NCBI RefSeq assembly: GCF_022899935.1
Contig: NZ_JALJCJ010000006.1
Location: 124,001 to 188,000, forward strand
DNA from: Shinella curvata
GTDB taxonomy: Bacteria; Pseudomonadota; Alphaproteobacteria; Rhizobiales; Rhizobiaceae
DNA: 64,000 nucleotides
Reading direction: 5' to 3'
The notes beneath the pieces were generated by a model. That model was given only the letters and a program-made list of their open reading frames with translations, had not been told where the DNA came from and ran no database searches. This document shows, in pieces, positions 1 to 8,584 of this stretch (position 1 is the stretch's first letter; each line of letters starts with the position of its first letter). The position numbers and the translations under genes are program-made.

Positions 1-71
1 CGCTTGGGCTTCTCATTCTGCTGCTCGTCGCCGCCTATGGACGTGACCAGCATATCCGCAACCTGATCTGA
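1..71 (+). CDS. C-terminal end of a membrane protein (cut by window edge)
   Basis: An open frame runs from base 3 to a TGA at 69-71 and ends in a very hydrophobic stretch (LGLLILLLVAA) followed by a short polar tail. This is what the last transmembrane helix of an integral membrane protein, for example a transporter permease, looks like. It ends 9 bases before the next gene and is probably in the same operon. Family cannot be decided from 23 residues. Confidence 0.45.
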   Translation, partial: LGLLILLLVAAYGRDQHIRNLI

Positions 72-80
72 GGAGATCCC

Positions 81-1202
81 ATGGACGAACGGCTTGCAAA
101 GACCATTGCCGCCATCAGGGAGACTGGCGCGGACTGGGGCCTGTTCACCAGCCCGGACGGCGTCGCCTATGCGCTTGGCCATATCTCCGGCATCGAGGCC
201 GGCCCTTCACCCTTCGCGGGTGGTCCGAGCCTCGGGATCGTTGGCGTGAATGGTGAAACCGCGCTCCTGGTCACCAATCTGGAAGCAGGCACCGGAAGCT
301 GGGCCGATCTCGTCATCACCTATACCGGCTTCTCCTTCAAGGAGGCGACCGACATCTTCGCGAACTATGTTTCGCAGGCAAACGCACTGCTGCGACGTCT
401 CAAGGTCGGTGGAAAGATTGCGGTCGAGCCGCATGCCCTACCCGCCTCCATCCTCCCGCTGCTGGAAGACAGCGTGGTCGTTTCCGTTGAACCGGCCTTC
501 CGCCGCCAGCGCGCGATCAAGACCAAAACCGAGATCGGACTGTTGCGCGAAGCGGCGCTGACGGCTTCCGCTGGGCAGCAGGCCTTCCTTTCGGCAACCC
601 GCGCCGGGATGAGCGAACTCGACCTCTTCGCCACCATCCGGCTTGCCATGGAAACCCGCGCCGGCGAACGCCTGCCTGTCACCGGCGACCTCATTTCCGG
701 GCGGGAGCGCACGTCTCAGTTCATGGGGTGGCCCGGCAACCGCATCCTGGAAACGGGCGATCCGCTGATCTGCGATCTGGCGCCGCGCGTCGCCGGTTAC
801 TGGGGCGACAGCTGCGCGTCGGCCATGATCGGGACGCCGTCCGCCGGCTTCGAAAAGCTCTTCGGCGCCGCCCGAAGCGCATTGGACATGGCAATCGAAA
901 CCATTCGTCCGGGGCTTGGCATCGACGCGCTCGACCAGAGCCTGCAGGCGACGATCAACCGGCACGGCTATTCCTACGCGCACCATTCCGGCCACTCGAT
1001 CGGAACCGGCGTGCATGAATGGCCGCGCCTTGTCGCCTATGAGCGAGAGTCCCTGAAGGAAGACATGGTGATAATGGTGGAGCCGACCGCGCTCGATCCT
1101 GATGTCGGCGGTGTGCGGCTCGAATATATGCTGCGGGTGACGGCAACGGGCTGCGAAGTGCTGACCGACTTCGCCCATCGGCCGGATATTCCATCTTCCT
1201 AG
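81..1202 (+). CDS. M24 family metallopeptidase (Xaa-Pro aminopeptidase / creatinase-like)
   Basis: This is a 373-residue protein with the creatinase N-terminal domain followed by a pita-bread M24 domain. The dinuclear metal ligands can be followed: Asp in CDLAPRV, Asp in YWGDSC, His in HHSGHSIGTGVHE, Glu in MVEPTA and Glu in VRLEYML. It should be a cytoplasmic prolidase-like peptidase or amidinohydrolase-like enzyme, but the substrate cannot be told apart by sequence alone. The start follows an AGGAG at 71-75 and the gene directly follows a membrane-protein end, so it probably belongs to an upstream transport operon. It meets the LacI gene tail to tail with a 4-base overlap. Confidence 0.85.
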   Translation: MDERLAKTIAAIRETGADWGLFTSPDGVAYALGHISGIEAGPSPFAGGPSLGIVGVNGETALLVTNLEAGTGSWADLVITYTGFSFKEATDIFANYVSQANALLRRLKVGGKIAVEPHALPASILPLLEDSVVVSVEPAFRRQRAIKTKTEIGLLREAALTASAGQQAFLSATRAGMSELDLFATIRLAMETRAGERLPVTGDLISGRERTSQFMGWPGNRILETGDPLICDLAPRVAGYWGDSCASAMIGTPSAGFEKLFGAARSALDMAIETIRPGLGIDALDQSLQATINRHGYSYAHHSGHSIGTGVHEWPRLVAYERESLKEDMVIMVEPTALDPDVGGVRLEYMLRVTATGCEVLTDFAHRPDIPSS

Positions 1203-2266
1203 CCGCTGTCGCGGATCATCAGCTTGAACCCCATATCGATGAGCGTGGTTTCGGATTGGATGCCGCGCATGCCCTCCAGGAGAAGGCGCCCGGCCTCGCG
1301 GCCGATTTCCGCCGAAGGTACGGAGACTGTCGTCAGCGATGGAATGAGATGCCGGGCAAGCTCGAAGTCGCCGAAGCCGGTAATGGCAAGACGCTCCGGC
1401 ACCTTCAGGCCGATACGCACGCTTTCCTGTAATGCGCCCGAGGCGATGATGTCGCTCGAAAACATCACGGCATCAGCTTCAGGATAACGCGCGAGTGCCT
1501 TGCGCAAGAGATCCGCACCGGATGCCATGGTCAAGGGCAGGTCCCGCGAGATGGAAATCCGTGGCGCCTTGCCGGGAAACAGCTCCTCCATGGCCGCGGC
1601 AAAGCCGTCCCGCCGCTCGGCTGCGCGGCTATCGCCCTTGCGCAGCACACCGGCAAAGACGATGTTCGTCCGACCGGAGCGCACGAGATGCCGTGCCATT
1701 TCGGCAATCGCGTCCGTGTTGGAAAAACCGACGAGCCGATCGATCGGCTTTTCCGTCATGTCCCAGCCCTCGACGACCGGAATGCCGGCACGTTTCAGCA
1801 TGGTCACGCTGGCGCGGGTATGGTGCGTGCCGATCAGGAACACGCCATCCGGCCGCCGCCCGAGCAGACTGCGGATCACGTCTTCCTCGCGGTCCAGCCG
1901 GTAATCGGTGTTGCCGAGGAAGATCTGGTACCCCTCGCGGTGCAGCACCTCGGAGAAGTGCTGCATGGTTTCAGCGAAGACGGAGGCCGAGAGCGTTGGG
2001 ATGACGGCGGCGACGGTGTTGCTCTTGTTCGATGCAAGATGGCTCGCCGCGAGATTGTGAACGTAGTGCGTCTTCCTGATCGCATCATCGATGATCTTGC
2101 GGTTTTCCGGTGTCACCGTGTCGGGAAAGCGTAGCGCGCGCGAAACCGTCTGCATGGAGACGCCGGCGGCGGCGGCGACATCCGCCATCGTCACTCCAGC
2201 GCCTTTCCGACGGCCGCGTTTTGCAGGCTGCTTGTCGTCCGTCACAGGATGAAGGGCCTCACGCAT
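1199..2266 (-). CDS. LacI-family transcriptional regulator
   Basis: The protein has an N-terminal LacI helix-turn-helix (TMADVAAAAGVSMQTVSRAL, residues 26-45) after a basic RRKG segment, and a periplasmic-binding-like effector domain of about 270 residues. The ATG at 2266 overlaps the end of the lactonase gene by 25 bases and has no clear ribosome site. A second ATG at 2188 has GGAG in front, but would begin inside the helix-turn-helix region, so the longer start is preferred. It is the last gene of the minus-strand sugar operon and likely responds to the imported sugar or an intermediate. Effector unknown. Confidence 0.88.
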   Translation of the reverse strand: MREALHPVTDDKQPAKRGRRKGAGVTMADVAAAAGVSMQTVSRALRFPDTVTPENRKIIDDAIRKTHYVHNLAASHLASNKSNTVAAVIPTLSASVFAETMQHFSEVLHREGYQIFLGNTDYRLDREEDVIRSLLGRRPDGVFLIGTHHTRASVTMLKRAGIPVVEGWDMTEKPIDRLVGFSNTDAIAEMARHLVRSGRTNIVFAGVLRKGDSRAAERRDGFAAAMEELFPGKAPRISISRDLPLTMASGADLLRKALARYPEADAVMFSSDIIASGALQESVRIGLKVPERLAITGFGDFELARHLIPSLTTVSVPSAEIGREAGRLLLEGMRGIQSETTLIDMGFKLMIRDSG

Positions 2267-3333
2267 ACGGGGGTACCGATTTCGATGCGCTTTCCGCTAT
2301 CCGTCAAGGCACCTGTTTCCTCGTTCCGCCGGAAGATCACGATCGCATCACCGTTCTGGTTGGCGACCAGCATATGACGGCCACTCGGCGTGAACGCGAA
2401 ATTGCGCGGCGTCTTGCCGCCAGAAGGGACAATGTCCCGCAGCGTCAAATGACCCGTCGCCTGATCGACCATGAAACACGCTATACTGTCCTCGCCCCGG
2501 TTCGAACAATAGAGGAAACGCCCGTCCGGCGACAGATGAATATCCGCGCCATGGGATTCCACGCCGGGACGGATGGTCGATAGCGTCTGCTGGAGCGTTA
2601 TCTTGCCGGTCTCGCGCAGGACGAAGGATACCGTGGAATCCAGCTCGTTCGAAACATAGACAAAACGACCGTTGCCATGCTGGGCGATATGGCGAGGGCC
2701 AGCGCCTGGCGGGAGCGCAACGCTGGCGGACCGCGCGAGCGCACCATCGCTCGAAAGCGTATATTCGACAACCTGGTCGAGACCGAGATCGGCAATGAGC
2801 ACCGCGCCGCCCTCGGGCACCTCTGTCACAATATGGGCATGCGGCCTTTCCTGGCGGTCGGCGACCGGGCCGAGCGCACCGTCAAGCCGAACGGACGCCG
2901 CAGCCGGCGCAAGACGGCCATCCTCCTGCACCGGAAAAACCGCCACCGACCGGTCCGGTCCATCGCCGCCCATCGCATAGTTCGCGACCAGCACGAAACG
3001 CCGGTCGCGCGACACCATGTTATGCGCTGCGATACTGCCGAGCGTCGGCTGTTTGTTGAGATAGGTCAGGGCGCGCGTTCCGGGCGAGAAGCGGAAAGCG
3101 CTCACGGTGCCTTCATGCCAGCCGAACACTTCCGAATTGGCATAGACAACGCCGCTTGCGGCATCGACACTGAGAAAGGTCGGGTTGTCGATGGTCGACG
3201 TGCCGGCAAGGCGCGTCCATTCCAGCGCGCCTTCGTCGAAGGAGAAGATGGTGAGACCCTCGCCGCGGGCACCCTGAAAATAGGGTGCCTCGCGATTGAG
3301 TGATCCGACGGCAAGGTAGAGAGACTGGCTCAC
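2242..3333 (-). CDS. 7-bladed beta-propeller lactonase (6-phosphogluconolactonase/YbhE-type)
   Basis: This 363-residue protein shows the repeated propeller blades of the lactonase family (for example PHIVTEVP, GPRHIAQHGNGRFVYVSNE, GADIHLSPDGRFLYCSNRG, PRNFAFTPSGRHMLVANQNGD). Such enzymes hydrolyse sugar lactones made by NAD-dependent sugar dehydrogenases. The start is a GTG at 3333 with GGAG seven bases upstream. The neighbouring SDR and Gfo/Idh/MocA dehydrogenases make oxidation of a sugar to its lactone, then hydrolysis, the natural reading. The exact lactone is unknown. Confidence 0.85.
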   Translation of the reverse strand: MSQSLYLAVGSLNREAPYFQGARGEGLTIFSFDEGALEWTRLAGTSTIDNPTFLSVDAASGVVYANSEVFGWHEGTVSAFRFSPGTRALTYLNKQPTLGSIAAHNMVSRDRRFVLVANYAMGGDGPDRSVAVFPVQEDGRLAPAAASVRLDGALGPVADRQERPHAHIVTEVPEGGAVLIADLGLDQVVEYTLSSDGALARSASVALPPGAGPRHIAQHGNGRFVYVSNELDSTVSFVLRETGKITLQQTLSTIRPGVESHGADIHLSPDGRFLYCSNRGEDSIACFMVDQATGHLTLRDIVPSGGKTPRNFAFTPSGRHMLVANQNGDAIVIFRRNEETGALTDSGKRIEIGTPVCVRPFIL

Positions 3334-3411
3334 GCGAAAACTCCGAGGCGACAGGCATCATGGGGCACGGCCATGCCCTGTGCCCGACATGGCATATTCG
3401 CACTCGCGGCG

Positions 3412-4167
3412 CTAGTTCATCACCCAGCCGCCATCGACGTTCAGCGTCTGTCCTGTGATGAAGCCCGCGGCATCGGAGGCGAGAAACATCAAGGCGTTGG
3501 CGATGTCGCTGGCGCTGCCGCGCCGCTTGATCGCCTGATGATCCAGCACAAAGCCGGTATAGCCTTCCGGATCGGGATGGATCTTTTCCGCGTCCGTCGG
3601 GAAGGCGCCGGGCGAAACCGCGTTGACCGTGATGCCATAGGCGCCGAACTCTCGCGCCCAGGCGCGTGCAAGGCCGATAAGCGCGCCCTTCGACTGGACA
3701 TAAGGTGACAGATTGGCCCAGCCGCCATTGGACGTGACGCTGGCGATGTTGATGATGCGGCCCCAGCCCCGTTCACGCATATGCGGCAAGGCCACCTGAA
3801 CGCAGACGATGCCGGCATCGACATTGATGCGCTGCACCCGCTGCATTTCTTCGAGAGCGTAATCCTCGAACGGCTTCGAGGGATAGATGGCGGCGTTGTT
3901 GATCACCACGTCGAAGCCGCCGACCTCACGCGACAGGTCTTCGAGCGACGTGCGCAGGGCCGCAAGATCGGAGAGATCGACGGCCCGGATGACCAGATTG
4001 GCAAGCCCCTCCTTGTCCGCAGAGGTCTGCAAGGCGGTGTTCTTCACGGGATCGTTGTCGAGCGCGACGACGGTCGCACCGGCGCGCAGGAAGTTCAGCG
4101 TGGTCTCCGCGCCGAGCCCACCAGCCGCGCCTGTATACAGAATGACCTTGCCGGCAACCGAGATCAT
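3412..4167 (-). CDS. SDR-family oxidoreductase (NAD(P)-dependent sugar dehydrogenase candidate)
   Basis: This is a classical short-chain dehydrogenase of 251 residues: the cofactor motif TGAAGGLG near residue 11, NNAA, the catalytic Ser in NIASVTS, YVQSK as the YxxxK pair, and a C-terminal TGQTLNVDGGW. An in-frame ATG lies 14 codons upstream, but AAGGAG sits just before the ATG at 4167, which is therefore chosen. It lies 38 bases after the DUF4432 gene in the same operon, which suggests a role in oxidising the imported sugar before the lactonase acts. Confidence 0.85.
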   Translation of the reverse strand: MISVAGKVILYTGAAGGLGAETTLNFLRAGATVVALDNDPVKNTALQTSADKEGLANLVIRAVDLSDLAALRTSLEDLSREVGGFDVVINNAAIYPSKPFEDYALEEMQRVQRINVDAGIVCVQVALPHMRERGWGRIINIASVTSNGGWANLSPYVQSKGALIGLARAWAREFGAYGITVNAVSPGAFPTDAEKIHPDPEGYTGFVLDHQAIKRRGSASDIANALMFLASDAAGFITGQTLNVDGGWVMN

Positions 4168-4205
4168 GGTGTTCTCCTTGTGCGCGGGCTGCTTCGCCTG
4201 CATGT

Positions 4206-5387
4206 TCATGACCGGCCCTCCAGAGCGACGTGATTGCCCGAGGGCTGCGGGAAGTCGATCTCCGGCTGACGCGCGATGGCGGCAATCCTCGCCTCACTCG
4301 CAGCAATCGCCTCGGCATCGGGAAGGATGCGGAACGTCGTGTCGTAGTGCCGCTCTTCGCCGTGTTCGAGCCAGATCAGCTCGCCGCGCTCGCGCGCAGC
4401 ACCGTGGCCGAGCACATGGTTGGTCGAGGGTTCGATACCAACAGCATATTGCCCGGCCTGCAGGTTCTGCCATTCATACATGCAGGGGAACTGATCCTTG
4501 CGGGTGACGACCTCAAAGCCGATGCCGAGGCGATCGTTGACCAGCGCCACGGGCACCTCACCCTTCGCATCCGCCGCCATCTCATGTTGCCAGACCTGCT
4601 CGTGGAAGCCGAACTGCGGTGCGGGCATGGTGCGGTAGCCGACACCCTGCCTCTCATAGTCAGCCCCGGCATGCGCGGCCCAGACAACGTCGCGCACGGG
4701 TGCGAGATAGCGCGAACCTTCGGCCAGAACGGGGTGGCCGACATTGATGTGGTAGCAGAACATGTGCGGCGTGCGGTAGAAGCCGCGATTGACCACCGTA
4801 TCCGAAATGCGGATATCGTTGGTGCCCGCTTTGATCTCGATGCGGCGCTTCAGCTCGAGATGCTCGCCGAACACCGTGCCCTGCGTGACGGTGCCCTCGC
4901 ACCAGAGATAACAATCGTCGCCGTCCCAGCGCTCACCGTAACCGTCCAGCTTGCCGGGAATGGTGCCGACACGGCCGTGTATGGAGTGCTTTACCGTCTT
5001 CTTCGGACCGTAGACATAATGGTCGGCCGGCTCGTCATACATGAAGAGGATATGGTCGAGGCCGCAGGTGATCATCAGGCCGGAGAAGGAGCGCATCCAG
5101 CCAAGGCCGCCCTCACCCTCATATTCGTGCAGGCCCGGATGGCGGAAACCGGAGGGAGAGTGCCATCCGATCGCCATGCCGCGGTATTCGCAGTCCGCAA
5201 TATCAAGGGCACGGTCCACCAGCACGGTGAAACGCAGACCCGTGCCACTGCGGAATTCGAGCATGCGAATGCCGTTTTCGAGGCCGTCCGACAAGGTCAT
5301 CAGCCGCACACCGGCAAATTGCGAAAAACGTCCTGCACTGGCAGCAATGTCGCGCCGCGACTTCGCTTCCCCGAATAATTCGACCAT
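4206..5387 (-). CDS. DUF4432 aldose 1-epimerase-like protein
   Basis: The protein of 393 residues begins MVELFGEAKSRRDIAASAGR and has the galactose-mutarotase-like beta-sandwich pattern of DUF4432, with long antiparallel strands and conserved His residues (SIHGRV, CYHINVGHP). Members are thought to act on the anomeric carbon or on ring-modified sugars; none is well characterised. The ATG at 5387 is preceded by a purine-rich GAGAAGGAA and is preferred over an ATG 11 codons upstream. It sits between the TIM-barrel and SDR genes, so it probably prepares or epimerises the same substrate. Confidence 0.75.
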   Translation of the reverse strand: MVELFGEAKSRRDIAASAGRFSQFAGVRLMTLSDGLENGIRMLEFRSGTGLRFTVLVDRALDIADCEYRGMAIGWHSPSGFRHPGLHEYEGEGGLGWMRSFSGLMITCGLDHILFMYDEPADHYVYGPKKTVKHSIHGRVGTIPGKLDGYGERWDGDDCYLWCEGTVTQGTVFGEHLELKRRIEIKAGTNDIRISDTVVNRGFYRTPHMFCYHINVGHPVLAEGSRYLAPVRDVVWAAHAGADYERQGVGYRTMPAPQFGFHEQVWQHEMAADAKGEVPVALVNDRLGIGFEVVTRKDQFPCMYEWQNLQAGQYAVGIEPSTNHVLGHGAARERGELIWLEHGEERHYDTTFRILPDAEAIAASEARIAAIARQPEIDFPQPSGNHVALEGRS

Positions 5388-5432
5388 CGTGTTGTTCCTT
5401 CTCCCTGCCAGGCAGGTCATGCTGTCTCAAGA

Positions 5433-5458
5433 GGCGGCCGGGCCAAAACCCGGCCGCC
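5433..5458 (-). terminator. Intergenic GC hairpin inside the sugar operon
   Basis: A perfect 10-bp inverted repeat (GGCGGCCGGG / CCCGGCCGCC) with a 6-base loop lies between the TIM-barrel and DUF4432 genes. No run of T follows on the minus strand, so it is more likely an mRNA-stabilising or partial attenuation hairpin than a full terminator. Confidence 0.5.
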
Positions 5459-5464
5459 GGATTT

Positions 5465-6379
5465 TCAAAGCCCCTGAGCGCGCAGCTTGCCGTCGAGGAA
5501 TTTCTTGGCGCGCGGCACATCGCTCTCATCGAGATGCTCGATGATCATGGGAATGTTCGGGTGCTTCTCGCTGAGGCGCTTGAGATAGAGATCATAGTTC
5601 AGCGAACCGAGGCCGGGTGCTGGCAGCTCGATTTCGCCGACGCCGCGGAAGGTGTGGCTTTCCAGCGCGTCCGCATCGCCGATATCGGCATGTTTTTCCG
5701 ACTTGTCGTCGCCCGAGCGCTTCACGTCCTTGGCATGGCCGATCTTGATCTTGTCGGCGAGCGTATCGAACACCTGGTTCAGGATCTGGTCCATGCGGTC
5801 GATATTGTGCGTCTCGAAATAGTTGGTCGGGTCCATCAGCAGACCGAGGCCCGGATGATCGACCTGCGCGAACATCTTCACGGTCTCCTCGACGGAGCCG
5901 ACGACATTGTTCACATAGGTTTCGAGCAGGAAGACGGCGCCGTGGTCATAGGCATGCTGGGCAAGATCCGCGATGACCTTGCGGCATTCCTCGAAGCCCT
6001 CTTCCGTCTTGTTCTTCGGGTGATGCACCCAGTCGGATTCCGTGTTGTAGGTGCCGGTTTCCGAGATGACATAGGGCGTGCCGAGATGGCGGGCGTTGCG
6101 GATGATTTCCTTGAGGTAGCCGACGCGGCGCTCGCGCTCGGCCTTATCCGGGTGGATGATGTTCGTGTAGCCGGAAATGCAGGAGATCGGCAGGTGATGA
6201 TCGCGGAAGGTTTCGCGGATCTTCACGCACTTTTCCTTGGTGATCTGGCCGGCCGAGAGATCGATGTCCTTGAAGTGCATGTCCAGCTGCACGGTATTGA
6301 AATCGAGCGCGCGGATCTTCTTCGCCGTTTCTTCCAGCGCATAGGGGAAATAGCCGGTGAAAATACCAGTTTGCATCAT
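5465..6379 (-). CDS. Xylose-isomerase-like TIM-barrel protein (sugar isomerase/epimerase or keto-glycoside lyase)
   Basis: A 304-residue AP-endonuclease-2 type TIM barrel. The four expected metal ligands are present in order: Glu in FLLETYV, Asp in LLMDPTNYF, His in KIGHAKDVK and Glu in IIEHLDE. Family members isomerise or epimerise sugars and inositols; some act with Gfo/Idh/MocA dehydrogenases to cleave 3-keto-glycosides. The next gene upstream is exactly such a dehydrogenase, 22 bases away from its end. The start is ATG ATG with GGGAGGA upstream. Substrate unknown. Confidence 0.82.
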   Translation of the reverse strand: MMQTGIFTGYFPYALEETAKKIRALDFNTVQLDMHFKDIDLSAGQITKEKCVKIRETFRDHHLPISCISGYTNIIHPDKAERERRVGYLKEIIRNARHLGTPYVISETGTYNTESDWVHHPKNKTEEGFEECRKVIADLAQHAYDHGAVFLLETYVNNVVGSVEETVKMFAQVDHPGLGLLMDPTNYFETHNIDRMDQILNQVFDTLADKIKIGHAKDVKRSGDDKSEKHADIGDADALESHTFRGVGEIELPAPGLGSLNYDLYLKRLSEKHPNIPMIIEHLDESDVPRAKKFLDGKLRAQGL

Positions 6380-6401
6380 GATGAGAATCCTCCCTCGTTG
6401 T

Positions 6402-7496
6402 TCATGAATTGATGGAAATTTCGGAAAGCCTGACCGTGCGGCCCTCGTCGATCGACTTGTAGCCGGCCTCGATCAGCGCAACGGTCTTGACGTTGTCGGC
6501 AACGGAGAGCGCCGGCGGCTCGCCCGATTTCACCGCATATTGCAGCTGCTCCATGACGCCGACGAAGGCATGCGGGAACCACATCGTCTCCCAGGTCGGC
6601 GTGACCCACTTGCCGCCGGTCGTCGTCTTGGAGGCATAGGTCAGCGTCGAGGGCGAGCCGTCGGGCCAGCCGATCGTGCCCTGCGCCACGCCGTCCGTGC
6701 CCTCGACGCGCCACTTGATGTAGATGTCGCTGTCGAAACCCTCTTCGCGCGGGCCGGACCACACGTCCTCCATCGAAACCGCCATCACACCGCTCGGGAA
6801 AGTCAGCGTCGAAACGGTGATGCCATCCTTGTGGGCGAAGGTCGTGCGCGGGTCGGTACGGGTCAGCGTCGTGATCGTCTCGGGGTCGCCGAACAGGAAG
6901 CGCAGGACGTCGAGATGGTGCACGCTCATGTTGGACAGCGTCAGGCGGTCGTAATCCTCAAGGAAGGTCTGCCAGTGCGGAATGGCACGCATCTCGATCG
7001 TCACCATGACCGGCGTGCCAAGTTCACCCCTGTCGAGGATCTGCTTGAGCACACGCATCGACTGGTCGTAGCGCATGTTCTGGTTGACCGAGAGGATCTT
7101 GCCGGCCTTGGCAGCGGCATCGCGCAGCTCGATGGCGTCTTCCAGCGTCAGCGCCAGCGGCTTCTGTGCGAGGATGCCCTTGATATGCGGTTGGGCGAGC
7201 GCCTTGCGGATCAAGTCTGGCTGCTGGTCCGGCGGGAAGGCGATGTCGAGGATATCGATGGTGGGATCAGCGATCAGCGCGTCCGGCGTGTCGTGTACGG
7301 TGGCGATGCCCCAGCGCTCGGCAACTGCCGCCGCCTTGTCCTTCGTGCGCGAAGCGATGGCGACAACCGGAAAGCCCGCCTCCTTGTAGGCCGCCAGATG
7401 GCATTCCGCCATGATCATGCCGGCGCCGATGCAGCCGATCTTGTAATCCCTTACCCGCACCTGTGGATCGGGCGCAAAACCCCTGGCTTCGCTCAT
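6402..7496 (-). CDS. Gfo/Idh/MocA-family oxidoreductase
   Basis: A 364-residue protein with an N-terminal Rossmann fold (IGCIGAGMIMAECH near residue 22), the Gfo/Idh/MocA signature EKP-like segment AQKPLAL, and the C-terminal sheet domain containing MSVHHLDVLRFL. These NAD(P)-dependent enzymes oxidise or reduce sugars, often at C3 or C1. ATG at 7496 is chosen because GGGAGG lies eight bases before it; a 10-codon longer start exists. It follows the ABC ATPase gene by 26 bases and should be co-transcribed with the transporter. Confidence 0.87.
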   Translation of the reverse strand: MSEARGFAPDPQVRVRDYKIGCIGAGMIMAECHLAAYKEAGFPVVAIASRTKDKAAAVAERWGIATVHDTPDALIADPTIDILDIAFPPDQQPDLIRKALAQPHIKGILAQKPLALTLEDAIELRDAAAKAGKILSVNQNMRYDQSMRVLKQILDRGELGTPVMVTIEMRAIPHWQTFLEDYDRLTLSNMSVHHLDVLRFLFGDPETITTLTRTDPRTTFAHKDGITVSTLTFPSGVMAVSMEDVWSGPREEGFDSDIYIKWRVEGTDGVAQGTIGWPDGSPSTLTYASKTTTGGKWVTPTWETMWFPHAFVGVMEQLQYAVKSGEPPALSVADNVKTVALIEAGYKSIDEGRTVRLSEISINS

Positions 7497-7522
7497 GGTA
7501 ACCTCCCGTTTGATATGCTCGT

Positions 7523-8581
7523 TCACAGGCTGACGGCCTCCCCCGCCTGATTGAAGAAATGCGCCCTGGCCGGGTTGCAGCTCAGTGCCACCGCACTGTC
7601 CAGCCGAATATCCGGCTGGCCACGCATCAGCGCCTTCAGCTTCTCCGCGCCGGTATCGACCGTAACGACTGTGTAGCCGCCCAGCGGCTCGACTTCATAG
7701 ACGGTTGCCGGCCGGCCCGGCCGCGCATCGTTCCACGGTTCGATCTTGAGATCTTCCGGACGCACGCCGAGATGCGCAGCACCGTGAGGCACGGCCTCGA
7801 GCGGCAGGCTGATCGTGCCGTCGCCCGCTTCCAGCGCCTCGCCACGCACCGCGGGCAGGATGTTCATCATCGGCGCACCGAGAAGGCGCGCGACGTAGCG
7901 GCTGACCGGGGTATCGTAAATCTCGGTGGGCGAGCCGATCTGGCGGATCTCACCCTCCTCCATGATCGCCATGCGGTCGGCAATCGACATGGCCTCTTCC
8001 TGATCGTGCGTGACATAGAGCAGCGTCTGGCCGAGATCGCGCTGGATACGCTTCAGCTCGACGCGGGTTTCCTCGCGCAGCCGCGCATCGAGCGCCGAAA
8101 TCGGATCGTCCATGAGATAGGCGACGGGGTCGCGCACGAGCGCACGGGCGATCGCCACGCGCTGGCGCTCGCCTCCGGAAAGCTGTGCCGGCGGCTTGTG
8201 CAGCAGATGCGAAATATGAAGCTTCGCGGCAACAGCCTCGACACGCGCACGGATCTTCTCTTCCGGCACCTTGCGCTCGACGAGCGGGAACCGGACGTTC
8301 TCGCCCGCCGTCATGTGTGGGAAGAGCGCGAGGTTCTGGAACACCATCGCCACGTTGCGGTCTGCCGGCGAGACCCTGTTGACCGGCTTGCCGCCGATCA
8401 GGATTTCGCCTTCGTCCGGCGTCTCCAGCCCGAGGATCAGCTTCAGGACTGTCGATTTTCCCGAAAGGGGCGGACCGAAAAAGCAGAAGAACTCGCCCGG
8501 CTGGATATCGAAGCTCGCATTGTTGACGGCGAGCGTCTTGCCGAAGCGCTTGGTGACATTGCGGAAGGAGATACCGGCCAT
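7523..8581 (-). CDS. Sugar ABC importer ATPase 1 (MalK/UgpC type, Asp in place of catalytic Glu)
   Basis: A 352-residue CUT1-type ATPase with a C-terminal TOBE domain (GVRPEDLKIEP). Walker A is GPPLSGKST (36-44), the Q-loop is VFQNLALF, the signature is intact LSGGE (134-138), and the switch His is in VTHDQEEA. The Walker B end reads YLMDDP, so residue 159, normally the catalytic Glu, is Asp. The second ATPase of the same operon has the opposite defect (see that entry), so the two should form a heterodimer with one weak and one normal ATP site. Confidence 0.9.
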   Translation of the reverse strand: MAGISFRNVTKRFGKTLAVNNASFDIQPGEFFCFFGPPLSGKSTVLKLILGLETPDEGEILIGGKPVNRVSPADRNVAMVFQNLALFPHMTAGENVRFPLVERKVPEEKIRARVEAVAAKLHISHLLHKPPAQLSGGERQRVAIARALVRDPVAYLMDDPISALDARLREETRVELKRIQRDLGQTLLYVTHDQEEAMSIADRMAIMEEGEIRQIGSPTEIYDTPVSRYVARLLGAPMMNILPAVRGEALEAGDGTISLPLEAVPHGAAHLGVRPEDLKIEPWNDARPGRPATVYEVEPLGGYTVVTVDTGAEKLKALMRGQPDIRLDSAVALSCNPARAHFFNQAGEAVSL

Positions 8582-8584
8582 GTC